DNA of 64,000 nt from Thermodesulfovibrionia bacterium. Its GTDB lineage: Bacteria; Nitrospirota; Thermodesulfovibrionia; UBA6902. The position numbers and the translations under genes were made by a program. Below, piece after piece: positions 18,919-29,317 of the stretch; the first letter of the stretch is position 1, and the number at the start of each line of letters is the position of its first letter. The DNA lies in NCBI GenBank assembly GCA_020057065.1, contig JAGVGM010000349.1:39313-103312 (forward strand), written 5' to 3'. The notes under the pieces are model-generated. The model was not told where the DNA came from. It did not search any database and was given only the letters and a program-made list of their open reading frames with translations.

Positions 18919-20496
18919 TTATTTTTGTGCAGGTAAATCTATTATAACGTTAGTAAACTTTCCTTCAATGCTTTCTATTTTAATCCTGCCGCCGTGATCG
19001 CTGATTATCCCATGGCTGATGCTCAGCCCCAGTCCCGTTCCCTCACTGGCGGATTTAGTCGTAAAAAAAGGATCAATTACCCTGTCCTTTATCTCCGCCG
19101 GTATTCCGGCGCCCTGATCATGAAAAATTATCCGTACATATTGAGCAGTATTTTCCGTAAAAGCCTCAGCAAATATCTTGATCATTTTATCGTTATGTGC
19201 TCCCGGATATTTCCGGTTCAATCCATAGCATGCATTACTGATGAGATTCAGAAACACCTGCTCGATATGCTGAGGCTGAGCATTAATGCGGGGCAGAGAG
19301 GGATCAATATTTAATGCGAGCTTTATCCCGTCCTTTTTTAAGAGTGTTTCAGTCAGGGCCAGTGAATCAGACAATATTTCACTGAGGTGAACAGGTTTTT
19401 TTTCATCTTTACTTTCACGGGCAAATGAAAGAAGGCTTCTGACAATCCCTGCGATCCGGTCGCCTTCTTTGATTATACGGTTTGCGATCTCATACTCTTT
19501 GCTTTCTTTACCGAATTTATTCAGCAGGATCTGCGCATAGTTGATAATGCCGTTTATCGGGTTATTAACCTCATGAGCCACGCCTGCAGCAAGTCTGCCT
19601 ACCGAAGCGAGGTGTTCAGCCCGCAGTAGCTCTGAATAAAGCGTTACATTATCGGTAACGTCGATCAGGCTGAGGACCAGCCCGCTGATTCTGCCGTCCG
19701 CATCTTTGACAGGTTTCAGACTCCAGTCTTGGAATGTCGTTCCCCGTTCAGGATGTTTTGCCGGTCTTGCTCTTGCAAAGTAAGGCTTGCCGGTTTCGAT
19801 TACTTTACGGAAAATAGCTACGTTCTCCTCAGTCGGGTACAGGTCAAAGTGATTTTTGCCGGTAAAGAATTCCTGTTCCCTGCCGTCTGCTTCAGCGTAT
19901 TTGTTGTTCACCCTGATGAAGTTGAAATCCGTATCCATATACGCAATCAGGACGTGGACGTTAGAGAAAACGTTTTCGAGCAGCTCATTGATCTTTTTCC
20001 GTTGAGCGCTCTCTTGTAAAAGGGCTGTGTTGCTCTTCTGCAGTTCCGCGGTGCGTTCTTCCACTAATTCCATAAGCAACTCCCGATGTCTCCTTAATTC
20101 TTCTTCTATCTGCTTGCGCTCAATGGCGTACCGCAATGAACGTACAAGCTGGCTGCTCTCTATCCTGTATTTGACCAGATAGTCCTGGACGCCGAGCTGC
20201 AGGGCTGAAACAGCCGTCTTTTCGTCGTCAAGTCCGGTTAACATTACAACCGGTATCAGAGGCGCAGCCTTTTTTATTTCATGAACCGAATCAAGTCCGC
20301 TGCTGTCCGGGAGACCGATATCCAGAAGGATCACGTCATGAGTATTATTGGACAGGGAATCGAGTCCATCCGAAAGGCTGCAGGAATGCTCAAGCGAAAA
20401 AAGCTGCAACTTCGATTCCGCAAGCATTTCACCTATCAGCCTGGCGTCCCCGGGGTTGTCTTCGATCAGGAGAACATGAATCTCTTTTTTATGCAT
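18919..20496 (-). CDS. Hybrid protein: receiver + PAS + histidine kinase (HisKA/HATPase)
   Basis: VLLIEDNPGDARLI receiver; HEVNNPINGI H-box; GTGLGLSIS. Confidence 0.9.
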   Translation of the reverse strand: MHKKEIHVLLIEDNPGDARLIGEMLAESKLQLFSLEHSCSLSDGLDSLSNNTHDVILLDIGLPDSSGLDSVHEIKKAAPLIPVVMLTGLDDEKTAVSALQLGVQDYLVKYRIESSQLVRSLRYAIERKQIEEELRRHRELLMELVEERTAELQKSNTALLQESAQRKKINELLENVFSNVHVLIAYMDTDFNFIRVNNKYAEADGREQEFFTGKNHFDLYPTEENVAIFRKVIETGKPYFARARPAKHPERGTTFQDWSLKPVKDADGRISGLVLSLIDVTDNVTLYSELLRAEHLASVGRLAAGVAHEVNNPINGIINYAQILLNKFGKESKEYEIANRIIKEGDRIAGIVRSLLSFARESKDEKKPVHLSEILSDSLALTETLLKKDGIKLALNIDPSLPRINAQPQHIEQVFLNLISNACYGLNRKYPGAHNDKMIKIFAEAFTENTAQYVRIIFHDQGAGIPAEIKDRVIDPFFTTKSASEGTGLGLSISHGIISDHGGRIKIESIEGKFTNVIIDLPAQK

Positions 20497-20566
20497 AAAT
20501 TAAAAAATACAGATCAAAATGTAAAAAAGTACTTTAAGCCTATCGGGCTTAATTTTTCAATTTATC

Positions 20567-22615
20567 TTAACATTTCGGTCTGAGAAACTGGATGAATTCT
20601 TCTGACGGAAGAGGCCTGCTGAAGTGATATCCCTGGGCTTCGTCGCAGCGGATAGTTTGCAAAAATGCAAGCTGGTTCTCGTTTTCGACACCCTCGGCGA
20701 TCACTTTCAGTCTCAGTCCCCGCGCCAGGTTGACGATGGCATTAGTGATGGTCTTATAATCGGGATCCTCCGGAAAACCGCTGATAAATGATCTGTCTAT
20801 CTTAAGACTCTGAACAGGCAGTTTTTTCAAATAGTGCAATGATGAGTATCCCGTGCCGAAGTCGTCTATGCAGAATCTGACCCCGTCGTCGGCAAGTTTT
20901 CTGAGATATGGTATGGCAAGTTCAACCTCCTGCATTATCGTGCGTTCGGATATCTCGATCCCGAAGTACACGGGAGCAAGACCGGTCTCCTCTAATATCC
21001 GGTATACTGTTCCGGCAAAGTCTTTCTGCAGGAAGTGGCGGGAAGAGAAATTCACCATGACGCTCATAGGTGAATAACCGGCGTCCTGCCATGCCCTGGC
21101 CTGCGCGCATGCAGTGTGCATTACCCATTCATCAACCTGTGTGATCAGTCCGGTCTCTTCGGCCAGGGGGATGAACTGCATCGGCTGCAGCAAACCCATC
21201 TCCGGGTGATGCCATCGCACCAGCGCCTCCGCGCAAAGTATCTGTCCGGTGTCAATGCTTATCTGGGGCTGGTAGTAAACCTCCAGCTCCCCTGATGTAA
21301 TGGCCTTGCGCAGGCTGCTAATCATTGTCATCCGTTCAAGAGCCCGGGTATTCATGGCGGGGTTATAAAACTGGAAATTATTCCTGCCATGTTTCTTGGC
21401 GATATACATTGCGGTATCGGCATTTTTCAGCAATGTTTCCACATCAGCGCCGTCATGAGGGTAGAGACTGATGCCGATACTTGTTGATATATGAAGAGAA
21501 TGATTGTCGATCATGAACGGCTGCTGGAAGGTTGAAATGATCTTCCCGGCAATAGTAACGATGTCCTCTTCATGATTTGTATGCGGCAACAGGATATTGT
21601 ATTCGTCTCCTCCGATACGGGCAATGGTATCGCTTTCACGCAGACAGCCCTTCAGACGGCGGGGAACCGCCTTAAGCAGCTGGTCTCCGGCTGCATGCCC
21701 AAGGGAATCATTTATTTCCTTGAAGTTGTCGAGGTCCAGATACAGCACTGCCGCCATATGCTGGTTGCGGGACGCCTGGTTCAGCGCAAGCCTGAGATGG
21801 TTTATAAAGAGAAGCCTGTTCGGCAAACCGGTCAGAACATCATGATACGCAAGGTGCTTTATGGTCTCTTCCATCTGCTTGCGTTCCGTGATATCAACGA
21901 TCATTCCTGATATTACATCTCCGTTAAGGGTAAAGCTGAGAAGAAGGTTTTTAGTCTTTCCAGTCCTTGTAACCGCTACTATTTCGAAGTTATTGACATG
22001 CCCTGTTTTTTTTAGACGTCCGATTAAATTTTCTCTCTCTTCCGGGGTTTTATAGAGCGACAGTGCCTGGACCGGTATCATTTCTTCAGGCGTTGCATAT
22101 TCGAGCATCCTTGCCAGGGCATTATTTACGAAAAGTATTTCACCCTTGAGATTTGCCTTGTATACACCTACAAGGGCATTGTCCACGAGGTTTTTGTATT
22201 TTTCTTCAGATTCAGCAAGCGCATCAAGTATCCGTTTCCGTTCCATGGCGTACCGCAGCGAATGTAGTAGAAGAGTTCTGTCTATCCGGTCCTTGAGCAG
22301 ATAATCCTGTATGCCAAGCTGGAGCGCGGAAACAGCCGTCTCTTCATCGTCAAGTCCGGTGAGCATGACTATCGGCATCTTCGGCGCCACTCTCTTGATC
22401 TCAGGAATAGAGTCGAGCCCGCTGCTGTCAGGCAGGTTCATGTCCAGCAGGATAATGTCAAAAGCGTGTTCCTTAAGTTTTACAAGGCCGTCAGAAAGTG
22501 TGCCGGCGTGATCGAACGAGTACGCCAGTTTCACCTTACCGAGCATCTCCCGAATGAGCCGTACGTCTCCAGGGTTGTCTTCTATTAGAAGGATATGTGT
22601 GTTTTTTCTGTCCAT
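20567..22615 (-). CDS. Receiver + PAS + GGDEF + EAL protein
   Basis: LLIEDNPGDVRLI; DSLGHAAGDQLL...RIGGDEYNIL; AEALVRWHHPEMG; EAL-domain DDFGTGYSSL. Confidence 0.9.
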   Translation of the reverse strand: MDRKNTHILLIEDNPGDVRLIREMLGKVKLAYSFDHAGTLSDGLVKLKEHAFDIILLDMNLPDSSGLDSIPEIKRVAPKMPIVMLTGLDDEETAVSALQLGIQDYLLKDRIDRTLLLHSLRYAMERKRILDALAESEEKYKNLVDNALVGVYKANLKGEILFVNNALARMLEYATPEEMIPVQALSLYKTPEERENLIGRLKKTGHVNNFEIVAVTRTGKTKNLLLSFTLNGDVISGMIVDITERKQMEETIKHLAYHDVLTGLPNRLLFINHLRLALNQASRNQHMAAVLYLDLDNFKEINDSLGHAAGDQLLKAVPRRLKGCLRESDTIARIGGDEYNILLPHTNHEEDIVTIAGKIISTFQQPFMIDNHSLHISTSIGISLYPHDGADVETLLKNADTAMYIAKKHGRNNFQFYNPAMNTRALERMTMISSLRKAITSGELEVYYQPQISIDTGQILCAEALVRWHHPEMGLLQPMQFIPLAEETGLITQVDEWVMHTACAQARAWQDAGYSPMSVMVNFSSRHFLQKDFAGTVYRILEETGLAPVYFGIEISERTIMQEVELAIPYLRKLADDGVRFCIDDFGTGYSSLHYLKKLPVQSLKIDRSFISGFPEDPDYKTITNAIVNLARGLRLKVIAEGVENENQLAFLQTIRCDEAQGYHFSRPLPSEEFIQFLRPKC

Positions 22616-22632
22616 GATTATTCACCCCTTGA

Positions 22633-24702
22633 TTATTTTATTGGAATTGTAAATTTAAATGTCGAACCCTTTCCTGGTTCCGACTCAACCCATATTCGTC
22701 CCCCGTGGCGTTCCACTATCTTCTTGCAGATAGCCAGTCCGATTCCCGTTCCGGGATACTTCTCCTTTGTGTGAAGACGCTTGAATATGATGAAAATCCT
22801 GTCGAAATGTTTAGGGTCGATGCCGATGCCGTTGTCACGAACCTGAAGGACCCATTCATTTTCTTTCTGTTCAGCAGAAATGTGAACGCGGGGCGTCTCT
22901 TTGCCCCGGAATTTGATAGCGTTGGCAATAAGGTTCTGAAATACCTGTACCATCTGCACTTCGTCCGTATGAACAGACGGCAGGTTTTCATATTTTATAT
23001 CGGCATGGTTTCTATCAATGACTTTCTTGAGATTGATGGCTGCTTTATAAAGTGCGGAGTTCAGGTCTGTGAACCCGAAAGGCTCACCGTGTGTCCCAAC
23101 GCGCGAGTATGTTAGCAGGTCATGCAGGAGCGTTTGCATGTGGGTTGTTCCATTGACGATAAAGGCAATGAAGTCATCAGCGTTCTGGTCCAGCTTATCT
23201 TTATAGCGTTTGCTGATAAGCTGCACATAGCTTGAGACCATGCGGAGCGGCTCCTGAAGGTCGTGGGATGCGATATAGGCAAATTGTTCAAGCTCCTGAT
23301 TGGACCTCGAAAGCTCCTCAATCAGCCTTTCACGTTCTTCCTCTGCCTGCTTGCGCTCGGTAGTATCGCGTATAATGGTGGTGAAAAAAATCCCTTCCTT
23401 TGTTTCCCATCTTGCAAGGGAAAGCTCAAGGGGAAATTCATTGCCGTCTTTTCTCACCCCTGTCGTTTCCAACCTCTTTCCGGAAGTTGTAAGCACCCCT
23501 TTTGAAACCGCGCGGTTCATTCCTTTTTGATGATATTCTTTGAACCGTTCCGGCACTATGAATGCAAAGGGTTTGCCTGTTACTTCTTCTGCCATATAAC
23601 CAAAGATGGTTTCGGCTCCGCTGTTCCAGAAAATAATGTTCCCATGACTGTCAGCAGATATGATGGCGTCGCTTGCAGTCTGCGCAACCGAGCGGAACTT
23701 TTCTTCGTTGTTTTTCAGTAATTCAAACAGCCTGCTGTTATAAAGGGCGATTGACGCAAGTTCGCCGAATGCGGCAGACATCCTGGCGTCGTTTTCCGTG
23801 AAGCCCCCGGGTTTATTCCCAAGGCCGAGAAGCCCGACAGTTTCGCCTTTGATTACTAATGGAGCAAACAAAACATTATCAAGCTTTGTATGCCCATCAG
23901 GCATAAAGCTCATCCACCTGCTGTGAGAAAAATCATTTTCATAAACTGCGTTACCTGTGCGGTAAGCCGTTTCACGCAGTCCCCTGACAGGCATTGCGAG
24001 AGACGGGTCTACAGTACAGGGAAGCCCGCCGGAATCCAAAAAAAGAACCTCATTCTCCATCCCATCCTTTGATAACAGGGCCACATATCCTGCGGTCGCT
24101 CCGATTAAGCTCTTGCATGAACTGAAAATGAGCTGTGCGGTTTCTTTGAATTCATGCTGGGTTATCACCGCACGGGATGACTCAAGAAGCGCTGTAACTT
24201 CAGCCTGGCTCTGTCTTGAATCGTTTAGGGCGACCCTGAGTTCCTCGGTCCGCTCTTCAACCCGTCTTTCCAGTTCGTCATGCGAACGCTTCAGTTCCTC
24301 CACAGCCCTCCTGCGTTCACGGCGGACTTCAGCTTCCCGAAGTTCCCGTTCCACAGCAGGAACAAGCCTTGTCAGATTGCCTTTTATAATATAATCGTGC
24401 GCCCCTGCTGTCATTGCGCCAACTGCAATATCCTCGCCGATCTTGCCCGATACAATTATAAACGGAAGGTCCTGACCGCTCTTCTTGAGAATGTTCAAGG
24501 CCGCAAGGCCGCTGAATCTGGGCAGTACGTAATCAGAAATGATTAAGTCCCATTGGCCTTTTTCAAGAGCTGTTTTCATGGATTCAGGAGTTTCGATACG
24601 TTCTGATACAAGCTCATACCCGCCCCGCTTAAGTTCACGGAGCACCAGAAGTGAGTCGTCTTCTGAATCCTCGACGATTAATATGTGGAGTGGTTTAGTC
24701 AT
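22633..24702 (-). CDS. Receiver + GAF + PAS + histidine kinase
   Basis: ILIVEDSEDDSLLVLREL; PAS; ASHDLQEPLRMV; GTGIGLAICKKIVERHGG. Confidence 0.9.
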   Translation of the reverse strand: MTKPLHILIVEDSEDDSLLVLRELKRGGYELVSERIETPESMKTALEKGQWDLIISDYVLPRFSGLAALNILKKSGQDLPFIIVSGKIGEDIAVGAMTAGAHDYIIKGNLTRLVPAVERELREAEVRRERRRAVEELKRSHDELERRVEERTEELRVALNDSRQSQAEVTALLESSRAVITQHEFKETAQLIFSSCKSLIGATAGYVALLSKDGMENEVLFLDSGGLPCTVDPSLAMPVRGLRETAYRTGNAVYENDFSHSRWMSFMPDGHTKLDNVLFAPLVIKGETVGLLGLGNKPGGFTENDARMSAAFGELASIALYNSRLFELLKNNEEKFRSVAQTASDAIISADSHGNIIFWNSGAETIFGYMAEEVTGKPFAFIVPERFKEYHQKGMNRAVSKGVLTTSGKRLETTGVRKDGNEFPLELSLARWETKEGIFFTTIIRDTTERKQAEEERERLIEELSRSNQELEQFAYIASHDLQEPLRMVSSYVQLISKRYKDKLDQNADDFIAFIVNGTTHMQTLLHDLLTYSRVGTHGEPFGFTDLNSALYKAAINLKKVIDRNHADIKYENLPSVHTDEVQMVQVFQNLIANAIKFRGKETPRVHISAEQKENEWVLQVRDNGIGIDPKHFDRIFIIFKRLHTKEKYPGTGIGLAICKKIVERHGGRIWVESEPGKGSTFKFTIPIK

Positions 24703-24714
24703 AGGTTAACTTCA

Positions 24715-24794
24715 TAACTCCCCCTGGCCCCCTCTTAACGTAAGAGGGGGGAATTCCCCTCCCCCTTAGGTTAAGGGGGACTGAGGGGGTTTTT
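24715..24794. repeat. CCCCCT-type palindromic repeat element
   Basis: actccccctggccccctcttaacgtaagagggggg...ccccttaggttaagggggactgagggggtt; paralogue at 25248. Confidence 0.7.
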
Positions 24795-25224
24795 AAGGCG
24801 CCTCATTCAAAACCAGCCAGTAAAGCCCCAACTGCTGCACGGCATCTACAAACTGATTAAAGTCCACCGGCTTGCGGATATAACTGTTTGCGCCCAGCTT
24901 GTAGCTGTCGACCTTGTCTTTATCCTCGCTTGATGTGGTGAGAATGACGACCGGGAGGAGTTTCGTCCTTTCATTTGCCCGTATGCGGTGCAGAACTTCC
25001 AGACCATCCATCTTCGGCATTTTCAGGTCGAGCAGTACCACCTGAGGCATTATGCCCGTGTCGCGCCCGGCAAACTTGCCCGTACCGAAAAGATAGTCCA
25101 TCGCCTCGACACCGTCCCCTACCACAATCACTTCGTTCATGATATTGCTTTTTTTAAGCGCTCGCAGCGTCAGCTTAACGTCATCAGGGTTGTCTTCCAC
25201 TAAAAGAATGATCTTGTTTTTCAT
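24793..25224 (-). CDS. Single-domain response regulator (Rcp1-like)
   Basis: LLVEDNPDDVKLTLRALKK, DLKMPKMDGLEVL, SYIRKPVD. Confidence 0.9.
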   Translation of the reverse strand: MKNKIILLVEDNPDDVKLTLRALKKSNIMNEVIVVGDGVEAMDYLFGTGKFAGRDTGIMPQVVLLDLKMPKMDGLEVLHRIRANERTKLLPVVILTTSSEDKDKVDSYKLGANSYIRKPVDFNQFVDAVQQLGLYWLVLNEAP

Positions 25225-25247
25225 TTCGTTCTCCTTAAAGATTAAGT

Positions 25248-25327
25248 AACTCCCCCTGACCCCCTCTTACCCTAAGAGGGGGAAATTTTCCTCCCCGTTA
25301 AGTTAAGGGGGACTGAGGGGGTTATTT
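25248..25327. repeat. CCCCCT-type palindromic repeat element
   Basis: Near-copy of 24715-24794 on the other side of the response-regulator gene. Confidence 0.7.
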
Positions 25328-25328
25328 A

Positions 25329-27200
25329 TTATAACGTAAAATACGCCGTAGTTCCCTTCCCCTCCTCTGCCTCGATCCACACGGTTCCGCCGTGGCGGTT
25401 TATAATGCGCTTCACCGTGGCGAGGCCGATACCTGTGCCGGGGAATTCATTTACGGAATGAAGCCGCTGAAAGGGGCTGAACATCTTGCCCGCATATGAC
25501 ATGTCAAAACCGACACCGTTGTCCTTTACAAAATATGCCTGTTTGCCTTCATGCTGAGTAACTCCGAATTCTATCACGGCACACGGATTTTTTCCGGTAA
25601 ACTTCCATGCATTGCCGAGAAGGTTCTCCAGCACAACGGTCAGCAAATGCTCATCTCCTTGTGCAACAAGGCCTTCGGCGATATTGAACTCCGCCTGCCG
25701 TTCAGGCTGCGTTTTCCTGAGCATGTCTGCAATCTTTCCGGCAAGCTCGCTCAGCTTTACCTCTTCGCGTCTCATCTCTGCCCGTGACACACGGGACAGA
25801 TTTAACAAATCGTCAATGAGCCGGCCCATTCTATGCGTGGCAGTGAGTATTCGCTCAAGGGAATCCCTGCCTTCCGCGTTCAGTTTATCCGCATAGTCTT
25901 CAAACAGCACCTGACTGAACCCGGCAACGCTTCTGAGCGGCGCGCGCAGGTCGTGGGACACGGAATAGCTGAAGGCCTCAAGTTCCGTGTTGGCGGCTTC
26001 GAGCTGCAAGACATGATGTTTTAGCTCTTCATTCAGTGTGCTTATTTCCTGGTTGCGCTGAAAGATTTCTCCCTGGGACCTTTTTAAATTCTGCGTCATT
26101 GAATCTATCAATCTCGAAAGATGCCCGACTTCATCCTTTGCCTCTGTTCCAACCCTGTAATCAAGATTGCCGCTGCCGATTATTTCCGTGCCCTTCTGTA
26201 ACGCCAGGACAGGTCTGGTGATTCCTTTGGCAATTACTATTGCCGCAAGCGCTCCTGCTATCAGAATTATAATCTCTATAGAGACAATAATATTTCTCAG
26301 CCGGTCAACCGGCGCAAATGCCTCCGGAGCGTCGATCTTTGTTACCAGTCCCCACCGCAAAGAAGGTATATAGCGCCAGGCAGCCATCACCTCAACACCA
26401 TAGTAATCAGTTGTGACGCCGGACCCGTTATTTCCCTGCACAGCTTGTTGTGCCGGGAATCCGGCTTTCTCAGCAAAACTTGATTTCCTCTTCAAAGCGG
26501 CTTCCGGGTCATGACGCAGAGGGCTTAAAAACAGGGCTGTATCCCCTTCTTTTTTTGCAATCAATACTTCACCTGTCTCGCCAAGGCCTGTCGGGTCGGA
26601 TGTAAAGTTGTAAATGGGCTCCATATCTATATCAATAATCATCTCCCCGATGAACTTCCCGTCAAAGCCCTTTAACGGCGCTGCCGCTATCATACCGAAA
26701 CGTCCTGTCGTCTGTCTTTTGGTGACATCGGAAAAATAAATATCTTTTTTACCTTCTTCGTAAATTTTTCTCTCCGGAAAAGGTTTGCCCAGGTAGTCCG
26801 CTTCATAGGCGTTATCGCTGCTGTACAGGAGCACTCCTTCCGGATTTGTAAGCAGTACATTTAAATATCCATATGATTTTTGAAATTCCGATATTTGCCT
26901 GTCCAGGTCTTCATGAGATTTATTATGTGAAAGGCTTGCCCTGTCGTGGAGTCGCCTGTCCAGCAACGGCAGGTTGAGTTTAATAATGTAAAAATATTGT
27001 GCGGCCCTGATATCGGCTTCCCTCTCACGGAAAAAAGTCTCGAGCTTGTCCTTTTTCAAATCAGCGATGTTGTTTAATTGCGCAATCCTGACAGTCATTA
27101 ATGAGTTCCTGGCGTTCGACAAAACCATCAGGCCGAAAACAAATACAGGTATAAATATAAATGCGACTAATATGATAATCAGTTTTGTTCTAATGGACAT
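25329..27200 (-). CDS. Membrane sensor histidine kinase (Cache-like sensor, HAMP, HisKA, HATPase)
   Basis: N-terminal TM, HAMP-like region, SHDLRAPLRSVAGFSQVL, GTGIGLATVKRIINRHGG. Confidence 0.9.
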   Translation of the reverse strand: MSIRTKLIIILVAFIFIPVFVFGLMVLSNARNSLMTVRIAQLNNIADLKKDKLETFFREREADIRAAQYFYIIKLNLPLLDRRLHDRASLSHNKSHEDLDRQISEFQKSYGYLNVLLTNPEGVLLYSSDNAYEADYLGKPFPERKIYEEGKKDIYFSDVTKRQTTGRFGMIAAAPLKGFDGKFIGEMIIDIDMEPIYNFTSDPTGLGETGEVLIAKKEGDTALFLSPLRHDPEAALKRKSSFAEKAGFPAQQAVQGNNGSGVTTDYYGVEVMAAWRYIPSLRWGLVTKIDAPEAFAPVDRLRNIIVSIEIIILIAGALAAIVIAKGITRPVLALQKGTEIIGSGNLDYRVGTEAKDEVGHLSRLIDSMTQNLKRSQGEIFQRNQEISTLNEELKHHVLQLEAANTELEAFSYSVSHDLRAPLRSVAGFSQVLFEDYADKLNAEGRDSLERILTATHRMGRLIDDLLNLSRVSRAEMRREEVKLSELAGKIADMLRKTQPERQAEFNIAEGLVAQGDEHLLTVVLENLLGNAWKFTGKNPCAVIEFGVTQHEGKQAYFVKDNGVGFDMSYAGKMFSPFQRLHSVNEFPGTGIGLATVKRIINRHGGTVWIEAEEGKGTTAYFTL

Positions 27201-27320
27201 ATGCCTTTTGCTCCTTACAGCTCTTCATGCCGGTTAATAAATTGAATCTGGCGTATTCCCTTTGGAAAATTATACCATGCTCACAAAAACCTGGCACGCA
27301 CTGGTATAATTAAAAACATC

Positions 27321-28706
27321 ATGGCCTTTAACATCTTTAAAAAGAAAAAAGAGGAGCCCTTTCCCCTTCCGGACAGGGTTTCAACTGATAAAGAGGAGCT
27401 TTTTTGTTACAGTTTTGATGCCTCTTCAAACCAGGGTGAGCCGTCCGCAGTCGTAAAACCTGTAAGTACTGACGAGGTCTCACAGATGGTTGCATTTGCA
27501 AACAAACAAAGGACGCCGATCGTACCGCGCGGCGCCGGAACGGGAATGACCGGCGGCGCTGTACCGGTAAAAGATGCGATCATACTTTCTCTCGACGGCA
27601 TGAACAGGATTTTGGAGATCGATGAAAAAAATATGATCGCAATTGTAGAGCCTGGAGTGATCAATGGCCATTTGCAGGAGAAGCTGGAGGCAAAAGGGCT
27701 TTTCTATCCGCCGGACCCTGCAAGCATGAACTTCTGCACTCTCGGCGGAAACGTCGCTGAAAACGCAGGCGGGCCGAGGGCTATAAAGTATGGAGTTACA
27801 AGAGATTACGTGCTCGGACTTGAAGTAGTTCTTCCTGACGGCAGGGTGATGATGACAGGAGGGAAGACATATAAGAACGTAGTCGGATATGATTTGACAC
27901 GGCTTATCGTTGGTTCGGAAGGGACCTTATGCGTTGTAACAAAAATATTTTTTAAAATACTGCCTCTCCCTGCGGAAACAATGACACTCTTATGTACATA
28001 TTCAACAATAAATGATGCAGCTTTAACAATATCTAAAATTAATTCTTCCGGAATAATTCCAAGGGTACTGGAGTTCATGGATAATGAATCGATCAAGGCT
28101 GTAGAAAATTACAGGAAATTCGGATTGCCGACAGATGCGGAAGCGTTATTATTAATTGAAGTTGATGGCTCGCATGCGTCGGTCTCTGAAGAGGCTGATA
28201 AGATCGCTTCCATCTGCGCTTCACTGAACGGCAAAGTAAGTATTGCTGAAGACATGTTTGCAAAAAAGCGTATATGGGAGGCGAGGAGGGCGATATCACC
28301 TGCTCTTTACCGCATTAAACCAACAAAGATAAATGAGGACATCGTTGTTCCCCGTGGAAGAATTCCTGAGATGCTTCAGGCGTTAAAAGAGATCTCAGAG
28401 AAATATGATCTGAAAATAGTAAACTTCGGCCACGCAGGAGACGGCAATATTCATGTGAATGTAATGACGGATAAAAATGATAAAGAGGAATATGAAAAGG
28501 CCCACAAAGCAGTTGAAGATATTTTCAAAGCCACCATCAGGCTCGAGGGCACGATATCAGGAGAACATGGAGTAGGGCTCACAAAGAAGCAATATATAGG
28601 CATGGAACTTTCAGATACGAGCATTGAATTAATGAAGGCGATTAAAAAAACGTTTGATCCGAACGGGATAATGAATCCGGGGAAGATGTTCCCTGCTAAA
28701 CCGTAA
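27321..28706 (+). CDS. FAD-binding oxidoreductase, GlcD/D-lactate dehydrogenase-like
   Basis: PRGAGTGMTGGAVP, GGNVAENAGGPRAIKYGVT, GTISGEHGVGLTKK. Confidence 0.9.
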   Translation: MAFNIFKKKKEEPFPLPDRVSTDKEELFCYSFDASSNQGEPSAVVKPVSTDEVSQMVAFANKQRTPIVPRGAGTGMTGGAVPVKDAIILSLDGMNRILEIDEKNMIAIVEPGVINGHLQEKLEAKGLFYPPDPASMNFCTLGGNVAENAGGPRAIKYGVTRDYVLGLEVVLPDGRVMMTGGKTYKNVVGYDLTRLIVGSEGTLCVVTKIFFKILPLPAETMTLLCTYSTINDAALTISKINSSGIIPRVLEFMDNESIKAVENYRKFGLPTDAEALLLIEVDGSHASVSEEADKIASICASLNGKVSIAEDMFAKKRIWEARRAISPALYRIKPTKINEDIVVPRGRIPEMLQALKEISEKYDLKIVNFGHAGDGNIHVNVMTDKNDKEEYEKAHKAVEDIFKATIRLEGTISGEHGVGLTKKQYIGMELSDTSIELMKAIKKTFDPNGIMNPGKMFPAKP

Positions 28707-28849
28707 CATTCTAAATTTAAAGAGAAAAACATAAATCGGGAGGCAGGTTTTTTTAGGGCTTTAATTTTTGTCTTTTATCGGCTAAAATATCAAGCTAAAT
28801 AAGAATATCAATTAAAATATAAAATAATTAAAACAGGAGACTAAACATT

Positions 28850-29308
28850 ATGAAAGTTATTTTAAAAGAAGATGTAAAGAACCTCGGAATTATGGGAAGT
28901 GTTGTTGATGTTGCTAACGGTTACGGGAGGAATTATCTTATTCCGAGAAACCTTGCTGTAGAAGCAAACCCTAAAAATCTGAATCAGATAAAACACGAGA
29001 AAGATATCATTGAAATCAAGTCCAAAAAGATAATCAGATCTGCAGAGGACCTGGCAAAGCAGGTATCGGGTATAACATTGAGCATAGAAGCACAAAGCGG
29101 AGAAGATGACAAGTTGTTTGGTTCCGTGACTTCCATGGATATTGCTGAGGCTCTTTCAAAGCAGGGAGTAGAGATCGACAAACGCAAAATCAACCTTGAA
29201 GAGCCTATCAAGAGACTCGGGACCTATACCGTATCAGTCAAGATTCATCATGATGTTTCGGCAAATGTAACTGTTGAGGTTAAAAAAGCCGTTTCAGCAG
29301 AAGCATAG
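28850..29308 (+). CDS. rplI: 50S ribosomal protein L9
   Basis: MKVILKEDVKNLGIMGSVVDVANGYGRNYLIPR. Confidence 0.97.
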   Translation: MKVILKEDVKNLGIMGSVVDVANGYGRNYLIPRNLAVEANPKNLNQIKHEKDIIEIKSKKIIRSAEDLAKQVSGITLSIEAQSGEDDKLFGSVTSMDIAEALSKQGVEIDKRKINLEEPIKRLGTYTVSVKIHHDVSANVTVEVKKAVSAEA

Positions 29309-29317
29309 GAATTTCAA

